Assembly (NCBI RefSeq): GCF_000505665.1
Contig: NC_023033.1
Span: 1,533,813 to 1,597,812, forward strand
Origin: Thermosynechococcus sp. NK55a
GTDB lineage: Bacteria > Cyanobacteriota > Cyanobacteriia > Thermosynechococcales > Thermosynechococcaceae
Direction: 5' to 3'
DNA length: 64,000 nucleotides
Positions 1-7,446 of the stretch are shown one piece after another. The translations under genes were made by a program, and so were the position numbers. Positions within the stretch are counted from its first letter, which is position 1, and each line of letters opens with the position of its first letter. The notes beneath the pieces were generated by a model. That model did not search any database. It saw only the letters and a list, made by a program, of their open reading frames with translations, and was not told the DNA's origin.

Positions 1-2
1 TC

Positions 3-134
3 GCACTGCCCAATGGTGAGGTCATGACCCGGGAATTTCGCATTAGCGGTCAACGGGGACGGGATTGGATACGCTATCTGAGCACTATGAATGCCCTAGA
101 TCTCCTGCGGCGACAGTTGTTGGTGAATCCATGA
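3..134 (+). CDS. C-terminal fragment of an unrecognised protein (cut by window edge)
   Basis: Only the last 43 codons of this gene are in the window; the reading frame is open from base 3 to a TGA at 132-134. The visible tail is polar and basic (contains REFRISGQRGRDW and ends LLVNP) and has no membrane segment. The stop overlaps the next start in an ATGA junction, so the two genes are probably translated together. I do not recognise the family from this fragment. The open frame and the coupling are what support it as coding. Confidence 0.6.
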   Translation, partial: ALPNGEVMTREFRISGQRGRDWIRYLSTMNALDLLRRQLLVNP

Positions 135-559
135 GTCACGGTCTGCTCTGGTTACCCCTATTGGCGGTTTTTATTGTGCTGGCAGGGTTGGGTTGGGTCG
201 AGTACCGCAAGCTGGAACACTATCGCCAGTGGGCACAGCAATTTGAAGCCAGTAAGTACGATATTGCTGCTGTTGTTGGTCAGCAGGGCGATCGCCTGAC
301 GTGGGGAGAACCAACCCCCAAGGGCATTGTTAATCTGCAAACCTGTCACTTATCAACAGTTCAAAGAGTTTGGGTCGAGTGTAGGGGCCAGGAGATTGAG
401 ACAGATACCAGCCCTGCCAAGGGCACCATTCATCTAGTGCTGCAAACCAACACAGGAGAGCACTGTCGCATTCCGTTCACAGAGCTGCCCCTTGCCTTCG
501 CATGGCGCGATCGCCTGCAACCAAAACTTGCAGGTAAAATTGAGGGCGAGTTTGCATAA
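131..559 (+). CDS. Hypothetical single-pass membrane protein
   Basis: A 142-residue protein with one hydrophobic segment at about residues 5-21 (LLWLPLLAVFIVLAGLGWV) followed by a soluble domain of about 115 residues with two cysteines (LQTCHL, VECRG). I chose the ATG at 131 because it makes an ATGA overlap with the upstream stop; an in-frame start at 65 would lie inside the preceding gene. It is followed 13 bases later by a GT9 glycosyltransferase gene, so it may be part of the same transcript. I do not recognise the family. The likely topology is N-in with the C-terminal domain outside the cytoplasm, which is inference only. Confidence 0.7.
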   Translation: MSHGLLWLPLLAVFIVLAGLGWVEYRKLEHYRQWAQQFEASKYDIAAVVGQQGDRLTWGEPTPKGIVNLQTCHLSTVQRVWVECRGQEIETDTSPAKGTIHLVLQTNTGEHCRIPFTELPLAFAWRDRLQPKLAGKIEGEFA

Positions 560-572
560 GTTCTAAACCCCT

Positions 573-1535
573 ATGAAACGTATCGTGGCGTTGGTGCCCG
601 GCGGCATTGGTGATCAAATCTTATTTTTTCCCACCCTTGATGATCTCAAAGCCCATTTTCCAGAGGCGCAGTTGGATGTGGTGGTTGAACCCCGGGCCGT
701 GGCTGCCTACCAATTGAGTGGCAGTGTTCACCAAGTGATTCCCTTTAACTTCAAAGACCGCAATGCCCTGGCGGATTGGGCCAACCTGATTGGTACACTG
801 CGGGAGGGAGAGTACGATGCAATTCTCTCCTTAGGGCGGAGTAAAGCGGTGCGCTTCCTGCTGTGGCTGACGGGGATTCCCAAGCGAGTCGGCTTTGCCA
901 AACTCAATCCCTTGGGATTCCTCACCGATGCCATCCCTGTCAACCTTGAGCAGTACAGTGCCGCCACCTACCACGATTTACTCAAAGCCTTTGGGATCAC
1001 TACCCCCTGTCCCTTGCCCAAGGCAGTGATTACCGCTGCAGATAGGCAGTGGGCAACCGCGGAGCAACAACGCCTAGGCCTTTCCGGTGGGTATCGTCTC
1101 TTGCACGGCGGCTCTAGTCAAATGGCCCTCAGCAAGGGGATTAACAAAATTTACCCCCCCACCCGTTGGGTTGAGGTCATCCAGACACTGGCACAGGAGG
1201 AGCCACATCTTCCTTTTATTGTGGTTTGTGGGCCTGAGGATCAAGGATGGGTGAGGGCACTGACGCAGGCGCTACCCAACATTAAAATTAGCTATCCTCC
1301 AGACTTGCGCAAACTGGCGGCTCTCATGCAACAGGCACAACAGATTCTCTGTACAGACAGTGGCCCGATGCACCTTGGGGTGGCAGTGGGTACCCCCCTT
1401 GTGGCGCTTTTTGGCCCTACGGATCCCGCCAAACTCCTGCCTGCGGATCCCCGTTTTCGTGCCGTCAAGTCCACCACAGGCAACATGGCCGATATTCCCG
1501 TTTCAGCAGTGATTGAGGCGGCTTGCCATGGCTAG
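573..1535 (+). CDS. Glycosyltransferase family 9 (heptosyltransferase-like)
   Basis: A 320-residue protein of the ADP-heptose:LPS heptosyltransferase (GT9) family, which transfers sugars from nucleotide donors in envelope polysaccharide synthesis. The N-terminus has the family's glycine-rich start (ALVPGGIGDQILFFPTLDDL). The C-terminal half carries the donor-site signature with a Thr/Asp-Ser-Gly-Pro core and a following Ala-Leu-Phe-Gly-Pro-Thr (TDSGPMHLGVAVGTPLVALF). The length is normal for GT9. The gene overlaps the next one, a GmhB-like heptose phosphatase, by 8 bases, which fits a heptose or related sugar pathway. Many cyanobacteria lack classical heptose-containing LPS core, so the true sugar is uncertain. 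Confidence 0.88.
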   Translation: MKRIVALVPGGIGDQILFFPTLDDLKAHFPEAQLDVVVEPRAVAAYQLSGSVHQVIPFNFKDRNALADWANLIGTLREGEYDAILSLGRSKAVRFLLWLTGIPKRVGFAKLNPLGFLTDAIPVNLEQYSAATYHDLLKAFGITTPCPLPKAVITAADRQWATAEQQRLGLSGGYRLLHGGSSQMALSKGINKIYPPTRWVEVIQTLAQEEPHLPFIVVCGPEDQGWVRALTQALPNIKISYPPDLRKLAALMQQAQQILCTDSGPMHLGVAVGTPLVALFGPTDPAKLLPADPRFRAVKSTTGNMADIPVSAVIEAACHG

Positions 1536-2118
1536 ACCGGCGGTCTTTCTTGATCGGGATGGCGTGCTGAACCAGGAGGTGGGCTACATTCATCACCTCG
1601 AGGACTTGCAGTTAATTCCGGGTGTTGCCCAGGCAGTCCGACGGCTCAATGATGCGGGGTGGTTTTGCTGCTTAGCTTCTAATCAGTCAGGTCCGGCGCG
1701 GGATTATTACAGCATCGATCACGTCCATGCTCTGCACCACAGACTTCAGGAGTTGCTAGCCGCCAGTGCCGGTGCGGTGTTGGATGCGGTTTATTTCTGC
1801 CCTGATCTCAGCCGTCCCGAAGGGGGAGTGGTTGCCGACTATGCGGGCTGGACAACCTGGCGCAAACCCAACACGGGAATGCTGGTGGCAGCGGCTTGGG
1901 ATCATGACTTAGATCTCAGCCGCAGTGTGATGGTAGGCGACAAGGCCACTGATATTGATCTGGCGCGGAATGCTGGCTGCTATGGCATTTTAGTACAAAC
2001 CGGCTTTGGCGATCGCGTCCTTGAGGGCAGTTATCAGCACGCCAGTCAACCCGATTACATTGCAGAGGACTTAGCCGCTGCCGTAGAGTGGATTTGTACT
2101 CACCTTGCCCCCCGTTAG
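1528..2118 (+). CDS. gmhB: GmhB-like D,D-heptose 1,7-bisphosphate phosphatase (HAD-IIIA)
   Basis: A 196-residue HAD subfamily IIIA phosphatase; GmhB removes the C7 phosphate of D,D-heptose 1,7-bisphosphate on the way to ADP- or GDP-heptose. All four HAD motifs are visible: FLDRDGVLN (nucleophile Asp and acid/base Asp), ASNQSG, RKPNTGM and MVGDKATDIDLARNAG. The start at 1528 overlaps the GT9 gene by 8 bases; an upstream ATG at 1513 adds only five residues. The Cys/His zinc loop of E. coli GmhB is not intact: one Cys (YFCPDLS) is present, but the later Cys-x-Cys just before RKP is replaced by WTTW. A histidinol-phosphatase-like HAD with another substrate remains possible. Confidence 0.82.
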   Translation: MARPAVFLDRDGVLNQEVGYIHHLEDLQLIPGVAQAVRRLNDAGWFCCLASNQSGPARDYYSIDHVHALHHRLQELLAASAGAVLDAVYFCPDLSRPEGGVVADYAGWTTWRKPNTGMLVAAAWDHDLDLSRSVMVGDKATDIDLARNAGCYGILVQTGFGDRVLEGSYQHASQPDYIAEDLAAAVEWICTHLAPR

Positions 2119-2120
2119 GG

Positions 2121-2620
2121 ATGACTTCATCGCCGGAGTATACCAAATTTCCCCTTGCCCTACTGTTGCTGGTGGTTCTGGGCTACGTACTTGTGGGCTG
2201 GTATTTGTCTGCCTATCCTTGGATGTGGTCGGCCTATGCTTCTTTTTTGCAGCTATTCTAACAGTGTTTCTCGTGGGTGGCACCTCTAGCCTCTTGCGAT
2301 CGCGCCAGAGCAACCCTAGAAATATCTTTAGTAGCTTAATGATGCGCGTGGGCACCCCCAGTCTCTTTACAGTGCTGGTGCTGAGTACCGCTGTGACCCT
2401 TGCCATTATTGCCTTTCGGGTCTTTAGTGTGATTGCCATCCTCATTGGCACCGAAATTCTCGTGCGGATTGAAATGAAAGCCGCCGGCTACAAGAACTGG
2501 CAAATTATGCTAGTGGTCATTCAAATGGCGATTTTAGGGGTGTTCATTGGCCGGAGTATTGGGCACTACATACCATCCTCTCCAGAGCAATCATTATCGT
2601 TTCTCATCCTAAAGGAGTAA
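2121..2620 (+). pseudogene. Polytopic membrane protein, broken by a T-run frameshift
   Basis: The ATG at 2121, three bases after the gmhB stop, opens a 46-codon frame with a hydrophobic segment (FPLALLLLVVLGYVLVGWYL) that stops at 2259-2261. The continuation lies in another frame and runs to 2620 with further membrane segments (ILTVFLVGGTSSLL; FTVLVLSTAVTLAIIAF; LVVIQMAILGVFIG). The break is at a run of six T (2243-2248). With seven T the frames join as ...AYASFFAAILTVFLVGG..., giving one 166-residue protein with about four membrane segments. As written the gene is frameshifted. A sequence error is the simplest explanation. The last 12 bases overlap the convergent crp-like gene. I do not recognise the family. 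Confidence 0.65.
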
Positions 2621-3304
2621 GTTTTCTAGAGCACGCAAATTAGTAATGCACAAGCAGTCTTGAGTGCGGCGAATAATCCCCTTACGCTCCAGTTTCCCCA
2701 GCACCCGTGTCACCGTTTCTCGCGCCATGCCACTCAGACTACTTAATTCACGGTGGGGTAGATTGGGAATTTCTAAGCCATCGGTTCCCTGTCGCCCTTG
2801 ACCATCTGCCAAAAACAGCAGAATATCCGCCACCCGTGACATACTATCGGCTTCCCGCAGCCGCAGCCGCCGATTCACTTGCCGTAGCCGTCGTGCCATT
2901 AACTTGGCGAGGCGTATTCCTGCTTGGGGTTCAGTATTGACGAGATTGACAAAATCCGCCGCGGGCATGTTGGCCACAACCGTCGGTGTTAGGGTAATCA
3001 CATCCGTTGAGCGGGGCACTTCCTCTAGGGGTGCCATTTCGCCAAAGAGTTCTCCAGGGCCAAGGATATTCAGGGTGATTTCTTTGCCATCCATGTTGTA
3101 GGTGCGAATTTTGACCCAGCCACTGAGAATAAAGTAAACCGATGTGCCCCAGTCATTCTCCAGCAGGATCACTCGGTTGGCAGGATGCTGACGTGTCACC
3201 ACATGGGCTAGGGCTTTCTCTACCACCGCCTGCGGTAAATCCCGAAAAAAGGGCGTATTTTGCAACGATAATTCAGGTGCAGGAGAACTACGCCGTTGTT
3301 GCAT
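2609..3304 (-). CDS. Crp/Fnr-family regulator, SYCRP1-like cAMP receptor protein
   Basis: A 231-residue transcription factor with an N-terminal cyclic-nucleotide-binding domain (about residues 15-130), a dimer helix, and a C-terminal winged HTH. The phosphate-binding cassette keeps the Gly-Glu and Arg-Ser-Thr residues used by cAMP receptors (GELFGEM ... VPRSTD), which NtcA lacks. The recognition helix reads SGMARETVTRVLGKLERKG, close to E. coli CRP (SRETVGRIL), predicting a TGTGA-N6-TCACA site. From memory the sequence best resembles cyanobacterial SYCRP1, a cAMP-dependent regulator of motility and surface genes. I chose the ATG at 3304; a TTG at 3313 is in frame. A perfect matching site lies at 61518-61533. 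Confidence 0.87.
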   Translation of the reverse strand: MQQRRSSPAPELSLQNTPFFRDLPQAVVEKALAHVVTRQHPANRVILLENDWGTSVYFILSGWVKIRTYNMDGKEITLNILGPGELFGEMAPLEEVPRSTDVITLTPTVVANMPAADFVNLVNTEPQAGIRLAKLMARRLRQVNRRLRLREADSMSRVADILLFLADGQGRQGTDGLEIPNLPHRELSSLSGMARETVTRVLGKLERKGIIRRTQDCLCITNLRALENLLL

Positions 3305-3732
3305 AGAGGTCAAGGCCGAAAGGACGAGGGCAGAGGTTCAGCAGATAGGTGGTCAGATATGGCTCGAAATGAACACCTGTAATCTTAGCACTGCTATCTA
3401 TAATCACAGTAAATGTATCTGTAACGTTAGAAAACGCGACCGTGGTCCAATAGTGACGACTGTTGATCTGAACTGTTAGGACATGCTGCCCCTCCCTGCC
3501 CTCTCAGTCACATGTACATATCTGTTATTAATCCCTGAAGCAGAGAAAGCTCTATAGATTGCCCTATTATCTGTTTTACTCAGGGTCTTAGGGAAACGAC
3601 TGCGGAGTGTAAAGTTTATTAAAGACCTTGACTCCTTTGGTTAGCCTTCGTCACAATGAGTTTCATAGGTTGGGATTTGAATTTTATCCTCGTAAGCGGT
3701 TTGTCATAACTGCGAGTGAGTCGGTTGTGCCA
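3305..3732. other. Intergenic region, divergent promoters
   Basis: About 430 bases between the divergent crp-like and DUF2997 genes with no supported coding sequence. It is richer in A+T than the genes. A TATAAT hexamer at 3399-3404 could serve as a -10 element toward the right, but I see no convincing -35. I saw no NtcA-type GTA-N8-TAC site with proper spacing, no tRNA and no terminator-like hairpin. An open frame continues upstream of the DUF2997 start to 3628, but the family's normal N-terminus begins at 3733. Confidence 0.5.
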
Positions 3733-3942
3733 ATGCTAGAAACCCTTGAATTTGTTATTTATCCCGATGGCCGCGTCGTTGAAACGGTGACGGGAATTGC
3801 TGGGGCATCCTGTGCTGAGGTGACTGCTGCCATTGAAGCACAACTCGGATGTGTCATTAGCCAACAGCCCACCGCAGAATACTATGCTTCCCAAGAGGAA
3901 GAAAATCAATTGGTTGTTCAATCTGTCCCCTCCCAGTGGTAA
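3733..3942 (+). CDS. DUF2997 family protein
   Basis: A 69-residue protein of the small cyanobacterial DUF2997 family. The diagnostic core is visible: LEFVIYPDGRVVETVTGIAG followed by ASCAEVTAAIEAQLG, with a conserved Cys. I placed the start at the ATG at 3733, because the family normally begins with Met-Glu-Thr-type residues just before EFVIYPDGR; the frame is open upstream to 3628, but those 35 residues look non-homologous. It is the first gene of a three-gene operon with a DUF1257/Ycf35 protein (20-base gap) and a ferredoxin. Its function is unknown; the constant company of a ferredoxin suggests a redox-linked role (inference). Confidence 0.82.
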   Translation: MLETLEFVIYPDGRVVETVTGIAGASCAEVTAAIEAQLGCVISQQPTAEYYASQEEENQLVVQSVPSQW

Positions 3943-3962
3943 TCGTTGAGGATTGGTGATCC

Positions 3963-4349
3963 ATGTCGCACTTCAGCCAAATCAAAACCCAAATTCGGAG
4001 TTTACCTGCTTTACAAGCTGCCCTAACGGACTTGGGCTTACCGTGGCAATCTGGCTCTCAAGAAGTGCGCGGGTTTCGCGGTCAAACCCAAACCGCTCAA
4101 GTGGTTGTTCCCCAAGAGAATGGCTATGACATTGGCTTTCGCTGGAATGGCACTGAGTACGAGCTAGTGGCGGATTTGGAGTTTTGGCAGCAGGCATGGT
4201 CAGTGGATCGCTTTTTGAATAAAGTTACCCAACGCTATGCCTACCATGCGGTGCTGCAATCTGCAACGGAACAGGGCTTTCAAGTGCAGGCCACAGAACA
4301 GCAGGCCGATGGTAGTGTCAAGGTCGTGCTGCAACGCTGGCGTTCCTAG
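3963..4349 (+). CDS. DUF1257 / Ycf35 family protein
   Basis: A 128-residue soluble protein of the DUF1257 family, the group that includes plastid-encoded Ycf35. It shows the typical start MSHFSQIKTQI, the middle RGFRGQTQTAQVVV and YDIGFRWNGTEYELVADLEFW, and the C-terminal QRYAYHAVL. The length is normal. It sits between DUF2997 (20 bases upstream) and a ferredoxin gene (12 bases downstream), an arrangement I recall as common in cyanobacteria. No enzymatic motif is visible and the molecular role is not established. Confidence 0.87.
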   Translation: MSHFSQIKTQIRSLPALQAALTDLGLPWQSGSQEVRGFRGQTQTAQVVVPQENGYDIGFRWNGTEYELVADLEFWQQAWSVDRFLNKVTQRYAYHAVLQSATEQGFQVQATEQQADGSVKVVLQRWRS

Positions 4350-4361
4350 CCTCTCACGCAA

Positions 4362-4784
4362 ATGGATCGGCAGATGGGTCAGCCCCTTGGTTTAGAACCA
4401 GAGCTTGGTGGTCAACTGCGCCAAAGTGAATCTCGCAGTGGCTATGAACCTGAACTAGGGGGAGCCCATCGCCAACGCGGTGTCTATGTCGATGAAATTA
4501 CCTGTATTGGCTGCAAACACTGTGCCCATGTGGCGCGAAATACATTTTATATCGAGCCTAACTACGGGCGATCGCGGGTGGTGCGCCAAGATGGTGACCC
4601 CCTTGAACTGATTCAAGAAGCCATTGATACTTGTCCCGTCGATTGCATCCATTGGGTAGATTACACGGAATTAAAACGGCTGGAAAAAGAGCGCCTCGAC
4701 CAGGTAGTTCCCCTTGCCGGTTTTCCCATTGATCCAGCCACTACACACCGCAAGAAACGGCGATCGCCCCCTAGGGCTAAATAG
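4362..4784 (+). CDS. 4Fe-4S ferredoxin (single-cluster, C-terminal extension)
   Basis: A 140-residue ferredoxin. Residues about 45-105 hold one cluster-binding set, Cys-x2-Cys-x2-Cys in ITCIGCKHCAHVARN and Cys-Pro in IDTCPVDCIHWV, so it probably carries a single [4Fe-4S] cluster. The N-terminal 40 residues are Gly/Gln-rich and poorly ordered, and the tail is basic (RKKRRSPPRAK). It is the last gene of the DUF2997-DUF1257-ferredoxin operon. Its stop overlaps the convergent nfeD gene by 8 bases. The electron partner cannot be told from the sequence. Confidence 0.88.
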   Translation: MDRQMGQPLGLEPELGGQLRQSESRSGYEPELGGAHRQRGVYVDEITCIGCKHCAHVARNTFYIEPNYGRSRVVRQDGDPLELIQEAIDTCPVDCIHWVDYTELKRLEKERLDQVVPLAGFPIDPATTHRKKRRSPPRAK

Positions 4785-5202
4785 CATCTTCAGGCATCAC
4801 AATGAGCGTTGTTCCCTGACGGCCAATGACAATCACCCGCTGATGTTCGGGAATGACCAAGTGGGGATCGTCACAGCGAGCCTGCCAAGAAATCCCTTCG
4901 TACAGTACTCGCCCCGTTTCGCCAGCGGGAATTCTCGTGATTGTTTTGGCCTCGGCGGCTTCCTTGAGCACTGGCGGAACTCGCTTCGGTTGATAGCGCC
5001 GCAACAGAAAGACCACAACAATGGAGAGCACCATCCAAAGGAGAATTTGTACTGAAAAGCTGGGAATTAGGAACGAGAGAAATGCAACAATAAGAGCACT
5101 GAGGCCGATGGTGGCTTCCATAAAAGCCGTCGGCAAAACAAGCTCCATCACAAAAAGGATGATGGCAAGAATTAACCAAATCAAAAAGGGAGACAGGGGC
5201 AT
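4777..5202 (-). CDS. NfeD-like membrane protein
   Basis: A 141-residue short NfeD-type protein. The N-terminal half holds hydrophobic helices (FLIWLILAIILFVMELVLPT; TIGLSALIVAFLSFLI; ILLWMVLSIVVVFLL), and the C-terminal half is a small OB-fold domain with the usual Gly-rich entry (IPAGETGRVLYEG) and a late valine-rich strand (QRVIVIGRQGTTLIV). NfeD proteins partner with stomatin/SPFH proteins in membrane microdomains; the only SPFH gene in this window is far away at 49716. I prefer the ATG at 5202; an in-frame GTG at 5214 adds four residues. No peptidase domain is present, unlike long NfeD proteins. Confidence 0.85.
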   Translation of the reverse strand: MPLSPFLIWLILAIILFVMELVLPTAFMEATIGLSALIVAFLSFLIPSFSVQILLWMVLSIVVVFLLRRYQPKRVPPVLKEAAEAKTITRIPAGETGRVLYEGISWQARCDDPHLVIPEHQRVIVIGRQGTTLIVMPEDAI

Positions 5203-5212
5203 TGCTCTTATC

Positions 5213-5401
5213 ACCCAAGATGGCTACTTCAACAATAGCTTAAACTTCCCTGATCCAGTGGGCGGATTTAACTAGTTTGAATACTTCAATGCTCGTCAAA
5301 AGATCAATGCTGGTCAAAAGAGCTCTACTGGAACTTACAAGGGTGACCCTGCGTCAGGGGAGCTAGCGCTCAAGGGAGACTCCTCCAATTCTGTACAATG
5401 A
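5213..5401 (+). pseudogene. Remnant of an unrecognised protein-coding gene
   Basis: One frame from about 5213 reads as protein-like sequence: DGYFNNSLNFPDPVGGFN, then a TAG at 5273-5275, then FEYFNARQKINAGQ and onward for 42 codons to a TGA at 5399-5401. The two halves are in the same frame and look like one C-terminal region interrupted by a single nonsense codon. Codons in it (AAC, TTC, CGT) resemble those of expressed genes. An imperfect 18-base tandem repeat lies at 5288-5323. There is no start codon with a ribosome site, and upstream the frame runs into nfeD on the other strand. I cannot name the family. It may be a relic of a duplicated or transferred gene. Confidence 0.35.
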
Positions 5402-5433
5402 TGAATTTGATGAATTTAATGAGGCAAACAACA

Positions 5434-5610
5434 ATGACGGATCTATTTATCCCCCTGCTGGTGGGACTCTTCACCCTTGGACTGTTGACGAGTTGGCTAT
5501 GGCGACCGACAGCAACGCCGATTTCCCGTGCTGAACAGGCCAATACCCCTAATTTTGTTGCCGATGCCCCACCGCCGGATGATGAAGGTACACCGCCCCG
5601 CCGTGGATAG
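5434..5610 (+). CDS. Small hypothetical membrane protein
   Basis: A 58-residue protein with one membrane helix at about residues 4-22 (LFIPLLVGLFTLGLLTSWLW) and a hydrophilic, proline- and acid-rich tail (DAPPPDDEGTPPRRG). Several ATGs lie in frame from 5398. I chose 5434 because GAGG at 5421-5424 stands nine bases before it, and the residues between the earlier ATGs (MNLMNLM) come from a short DNA repeat. It precedes the EI24 gene by 40 bases and may share its transcript. I do not recognise it. Confidence 0.6.
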   Translation: MTDLFIPLLVGLFTLGLLTSWLWRPTATPISRAEQANTPNFVADAPPPDDEGTPPRRG

Positions 5611-5650
5611 GCGAGGATTTCCCTAGAAGATTCTAGAACTGGCTAATGGA

Positions 5651-6414
5651 GTGATCAAGCAGCTTTGGTCAGCAGCACAGCAGTTTCAGGCGGGTTTCTT
5701 TGCCTTTGGCCGTGGTCTTTTTTTATAGCCCGTTATCATCTTTGGGGCTATGTGCTGTTACCTGCCTTCTTGAGCCTCCTTCTGGGGGTAACGCTCATCA
5801 TTGCTGCTTTCTGGGCTGTTCAAGTCGTTGGCAATTATTGGTTTGTTGCTGAGGAATGGCAGTGGCTCTACCAAGGGTTCATTGATATTTTGGCAACCCT
5901 CCTTGCTGTCTTTTTAGCCCTGATTGGCTATCAAACACTGATTCCCCTTGTGGTGATTCCTTTCCTTGGCCCCCTGCTTAACCGTGTTGAAAAAATTACC
6001 ACGGGACAAACAATCGAGGTGGGGTGGCAGCGTGATTTATGGAATGCCGTTGTCGGTAGCTGGTTTGCCCTGCGGGATGCGGTGGTGCAGGTGATTTTTC
6101 TGCTGCTTTCATTTTTAACGGGACCACTGCAACCTGTCGTGATGGCGATCGTCAATAGTTTCTTTCTAGGGCGCGGCAGTTTTGATTACCTCCTTGAAAA
6201 ACACAGCACTTCTTTAAGGGAGCGCAAACTTTTGACCCGTGCCTATAGGCCACAGATCTATGGCCTTGGTTTGGCGCAGTTTTTGGGGCTGTTGATCCCC
6301 TTAGTTGGTTTGGTACTGGTACCGGCAGTGGGGGTGGTGGCTGCTGCTTTGCTCATTCAAGATCATCCACCGCAACAACAGTTGATGGCAGCGAATGCGG
6401 TTTCTCGGCGTTGA
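5651..6414 (+). pseudogene. EI24-domain (CysZ-like) membrane protein, broken by a T-run frameshift
   Basis: The body of this gene (about 5727-6414) encodes a polytopic protein of the EI24/CysZ family, with helices such as YVLLPAFLSLLLGVTLIIAA and LLAVFLALIGYQTLIPLVVI, and the family loop IPFLGPLLNRVEK. The natural N-terminus lies in another frame: GTG at 5651 gives MIKQLWSAAQQFQAGFFAFG and then a stop. The frames meet at a run of seven T (5718-5724); eight T would give ...GRGLFFIARYHLWGY... and a 254-residue protein. Otherwise translation would have to start at a poor TTG at 5665, giving a non-homologous N-terminus. A sequence error is likely. CysZ transports sulfate in E. coli; the substrate here is unknown. 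Confidence 0.72.
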
Positions 6415-7150
6415 TCTGGCTTGGCAAGGAGGGGCATCAGGGTACTGCTGTTTGCAGTGGCAGGGGCAAGATTTGGCGGTGGTTGCCCTCGATCGCGCCT
6501 GTGATACGCAGGAACTCTTGGCATGGATTGAGCGGGATGCACCCTCTGGGCAAGCAGCAATGGTGGCGGTGGATGCGCCCCTAATTATTCCCAATCCCAG
6601 GGGTATGCGCTCCTGCGATCGCCAGTCCCATCAAGTCCTTGGGCGCTACCATGCTGGCTGTTATCCTGCGAATCAGCAGTCCCCCTTTGCAAGCCACACC
6701 ACGGGTTTCAGTGAAGCCCTCAGCCAACGGGGCTTTCACCATGCCCCTACCATCGGGCCGCAGCAATCGGGACGGTTTCAAATTGAAGTCTTCCCCCATG
6801 CTACGGCGATCGCCCTCTTTGAGCTTGATCAAATCATCAAGTACAAAAAAGGCCGCCTTGCAGAGCGACGCAGGGGGTTAGCTCGTCTTCGAGAGTTAAT
6901 GACAAGCCGCCTTTGCCACTGTGAGCCGTCCCTAAGGTTGCAGTTCCCGGAAGCACTGCCCACCAGTGGGCGCGATCTCAAAGGGCTGGAAGATCAACTG
7001 GATGCGATTCTCTGTGCCTATACAGCAGCCTATTGGTGGTACTGGGGGAGCGATCGCCACTGGGTGTTCGGCACCGAGTCATTTTCACCAGCGCCAGCAA
7101 CCACCGAGGCCTACCTCACAACAGGATATATCGTTGTTCCCCGTCGCTAA
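6395..7150 (+). CDS. DUF429 family protein (RNase H-like fold, predicted)
   Basis: A 251-residue protein whose N-terminus (MRFLGVDLAWQGG) and central VAVDAPLIIPN match the DUF429 family, predicted to adopt an RNase H-like fold with Asp residues at the strand ends. Downstream conserved parts include FQIEVFPHATAIALF, YKKGRL and a late GLEDQLDAILCAYTAAYWW with acidic residues that could complete a metal site. It starts within the last 20 bases of the EI24 gene, so it is translationally coupled to it. Family function is unproven; nuclease activity is only a prediction. Confidence 0.8.
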   Translation: MRFLGVDLAWQGGASGYCCLQWQGQDLAVVALDRACDTQELLAWIERDAPSGQAAMVAVDAPLIIPNPRGMRSCDRQSHQVLGRYHAGCYPANQQSPFASHTTGFSEALSQRGFHHAPTIGPQQSGRFQIEVFPHATAIALFELDQIIKYKKGRLAERRRGLARLRELMTSRLCHCEPSLRLQFPEALPTSGRDLKGLEDQLDAILCAYTAAYWWYWGSDRHWVFGTESFSPAPATTEAYLTTGYIVVPRR

Positions 7151-7446
7151 CTTTCACGATTGCGGTAGCGCTGCAGTTCCGTGCGTAGGGCCGCAATTTC
7201 AGCGCGCAAATCATCAATCAGAGCTTGCCAATCCACCCGTTGGCTCCCCCGCGGCACCACCATTTCGGCTTCTTGGCGGGCACGAGTCTGTACCTCTTCC
7301 ATGAATTCATGGAGCCGCTGCCGCTGCTCGGCATCAAATCGCCCCACTTGACTTAGGAATTCGACAAACAAATGCTGCGCCTGATCACGCAGGAGCGTTG
7401 CGGTCGCTCGACCAAGGAAAAAGGCCTCCAGCGGCGATTGACTCAT
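7147..7446 (-). CDS. Conserved hypothetical protein with coiled-coil C-terminus
   Basis: A 99-residue soluble protein, mostly helical and charged. The N-terminus (SPLEAFFLGRATATLL) is followed by a segment rich in Glu/Gln/Arg and a final heptad-like stretch (LIDDLRAEIAALRTELQRY) predicting a coiled coil. I chose the ATG at 7446, because the six residues from an upstream start at 7464 look unrelated. It is convergent with the DUF429 gene, overlapping its stop by four bases. I do not recognise the function; such proteins are found across cyanobacteria as far as I remember. Confidence 0.65.
   Translation of the reverse strand: MSQSPLEAFFLGRATATLLRDQAQHLFVEFLSQVGRFDAEQRQRLHEFMEEVQTRARQEAEMVVPRGSQRVDWQALIDDLRAEIAALRTELQRYRNRES

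Noticed and set aside
2609..3304. Identification of the Crp/Fnr gene as NtcA
   Set aside because: NtcA has a different effector pocket and N-terminus; this protein keeps cAMP-contact Arg-Ser-Thr and a CRP-like recognition helix.
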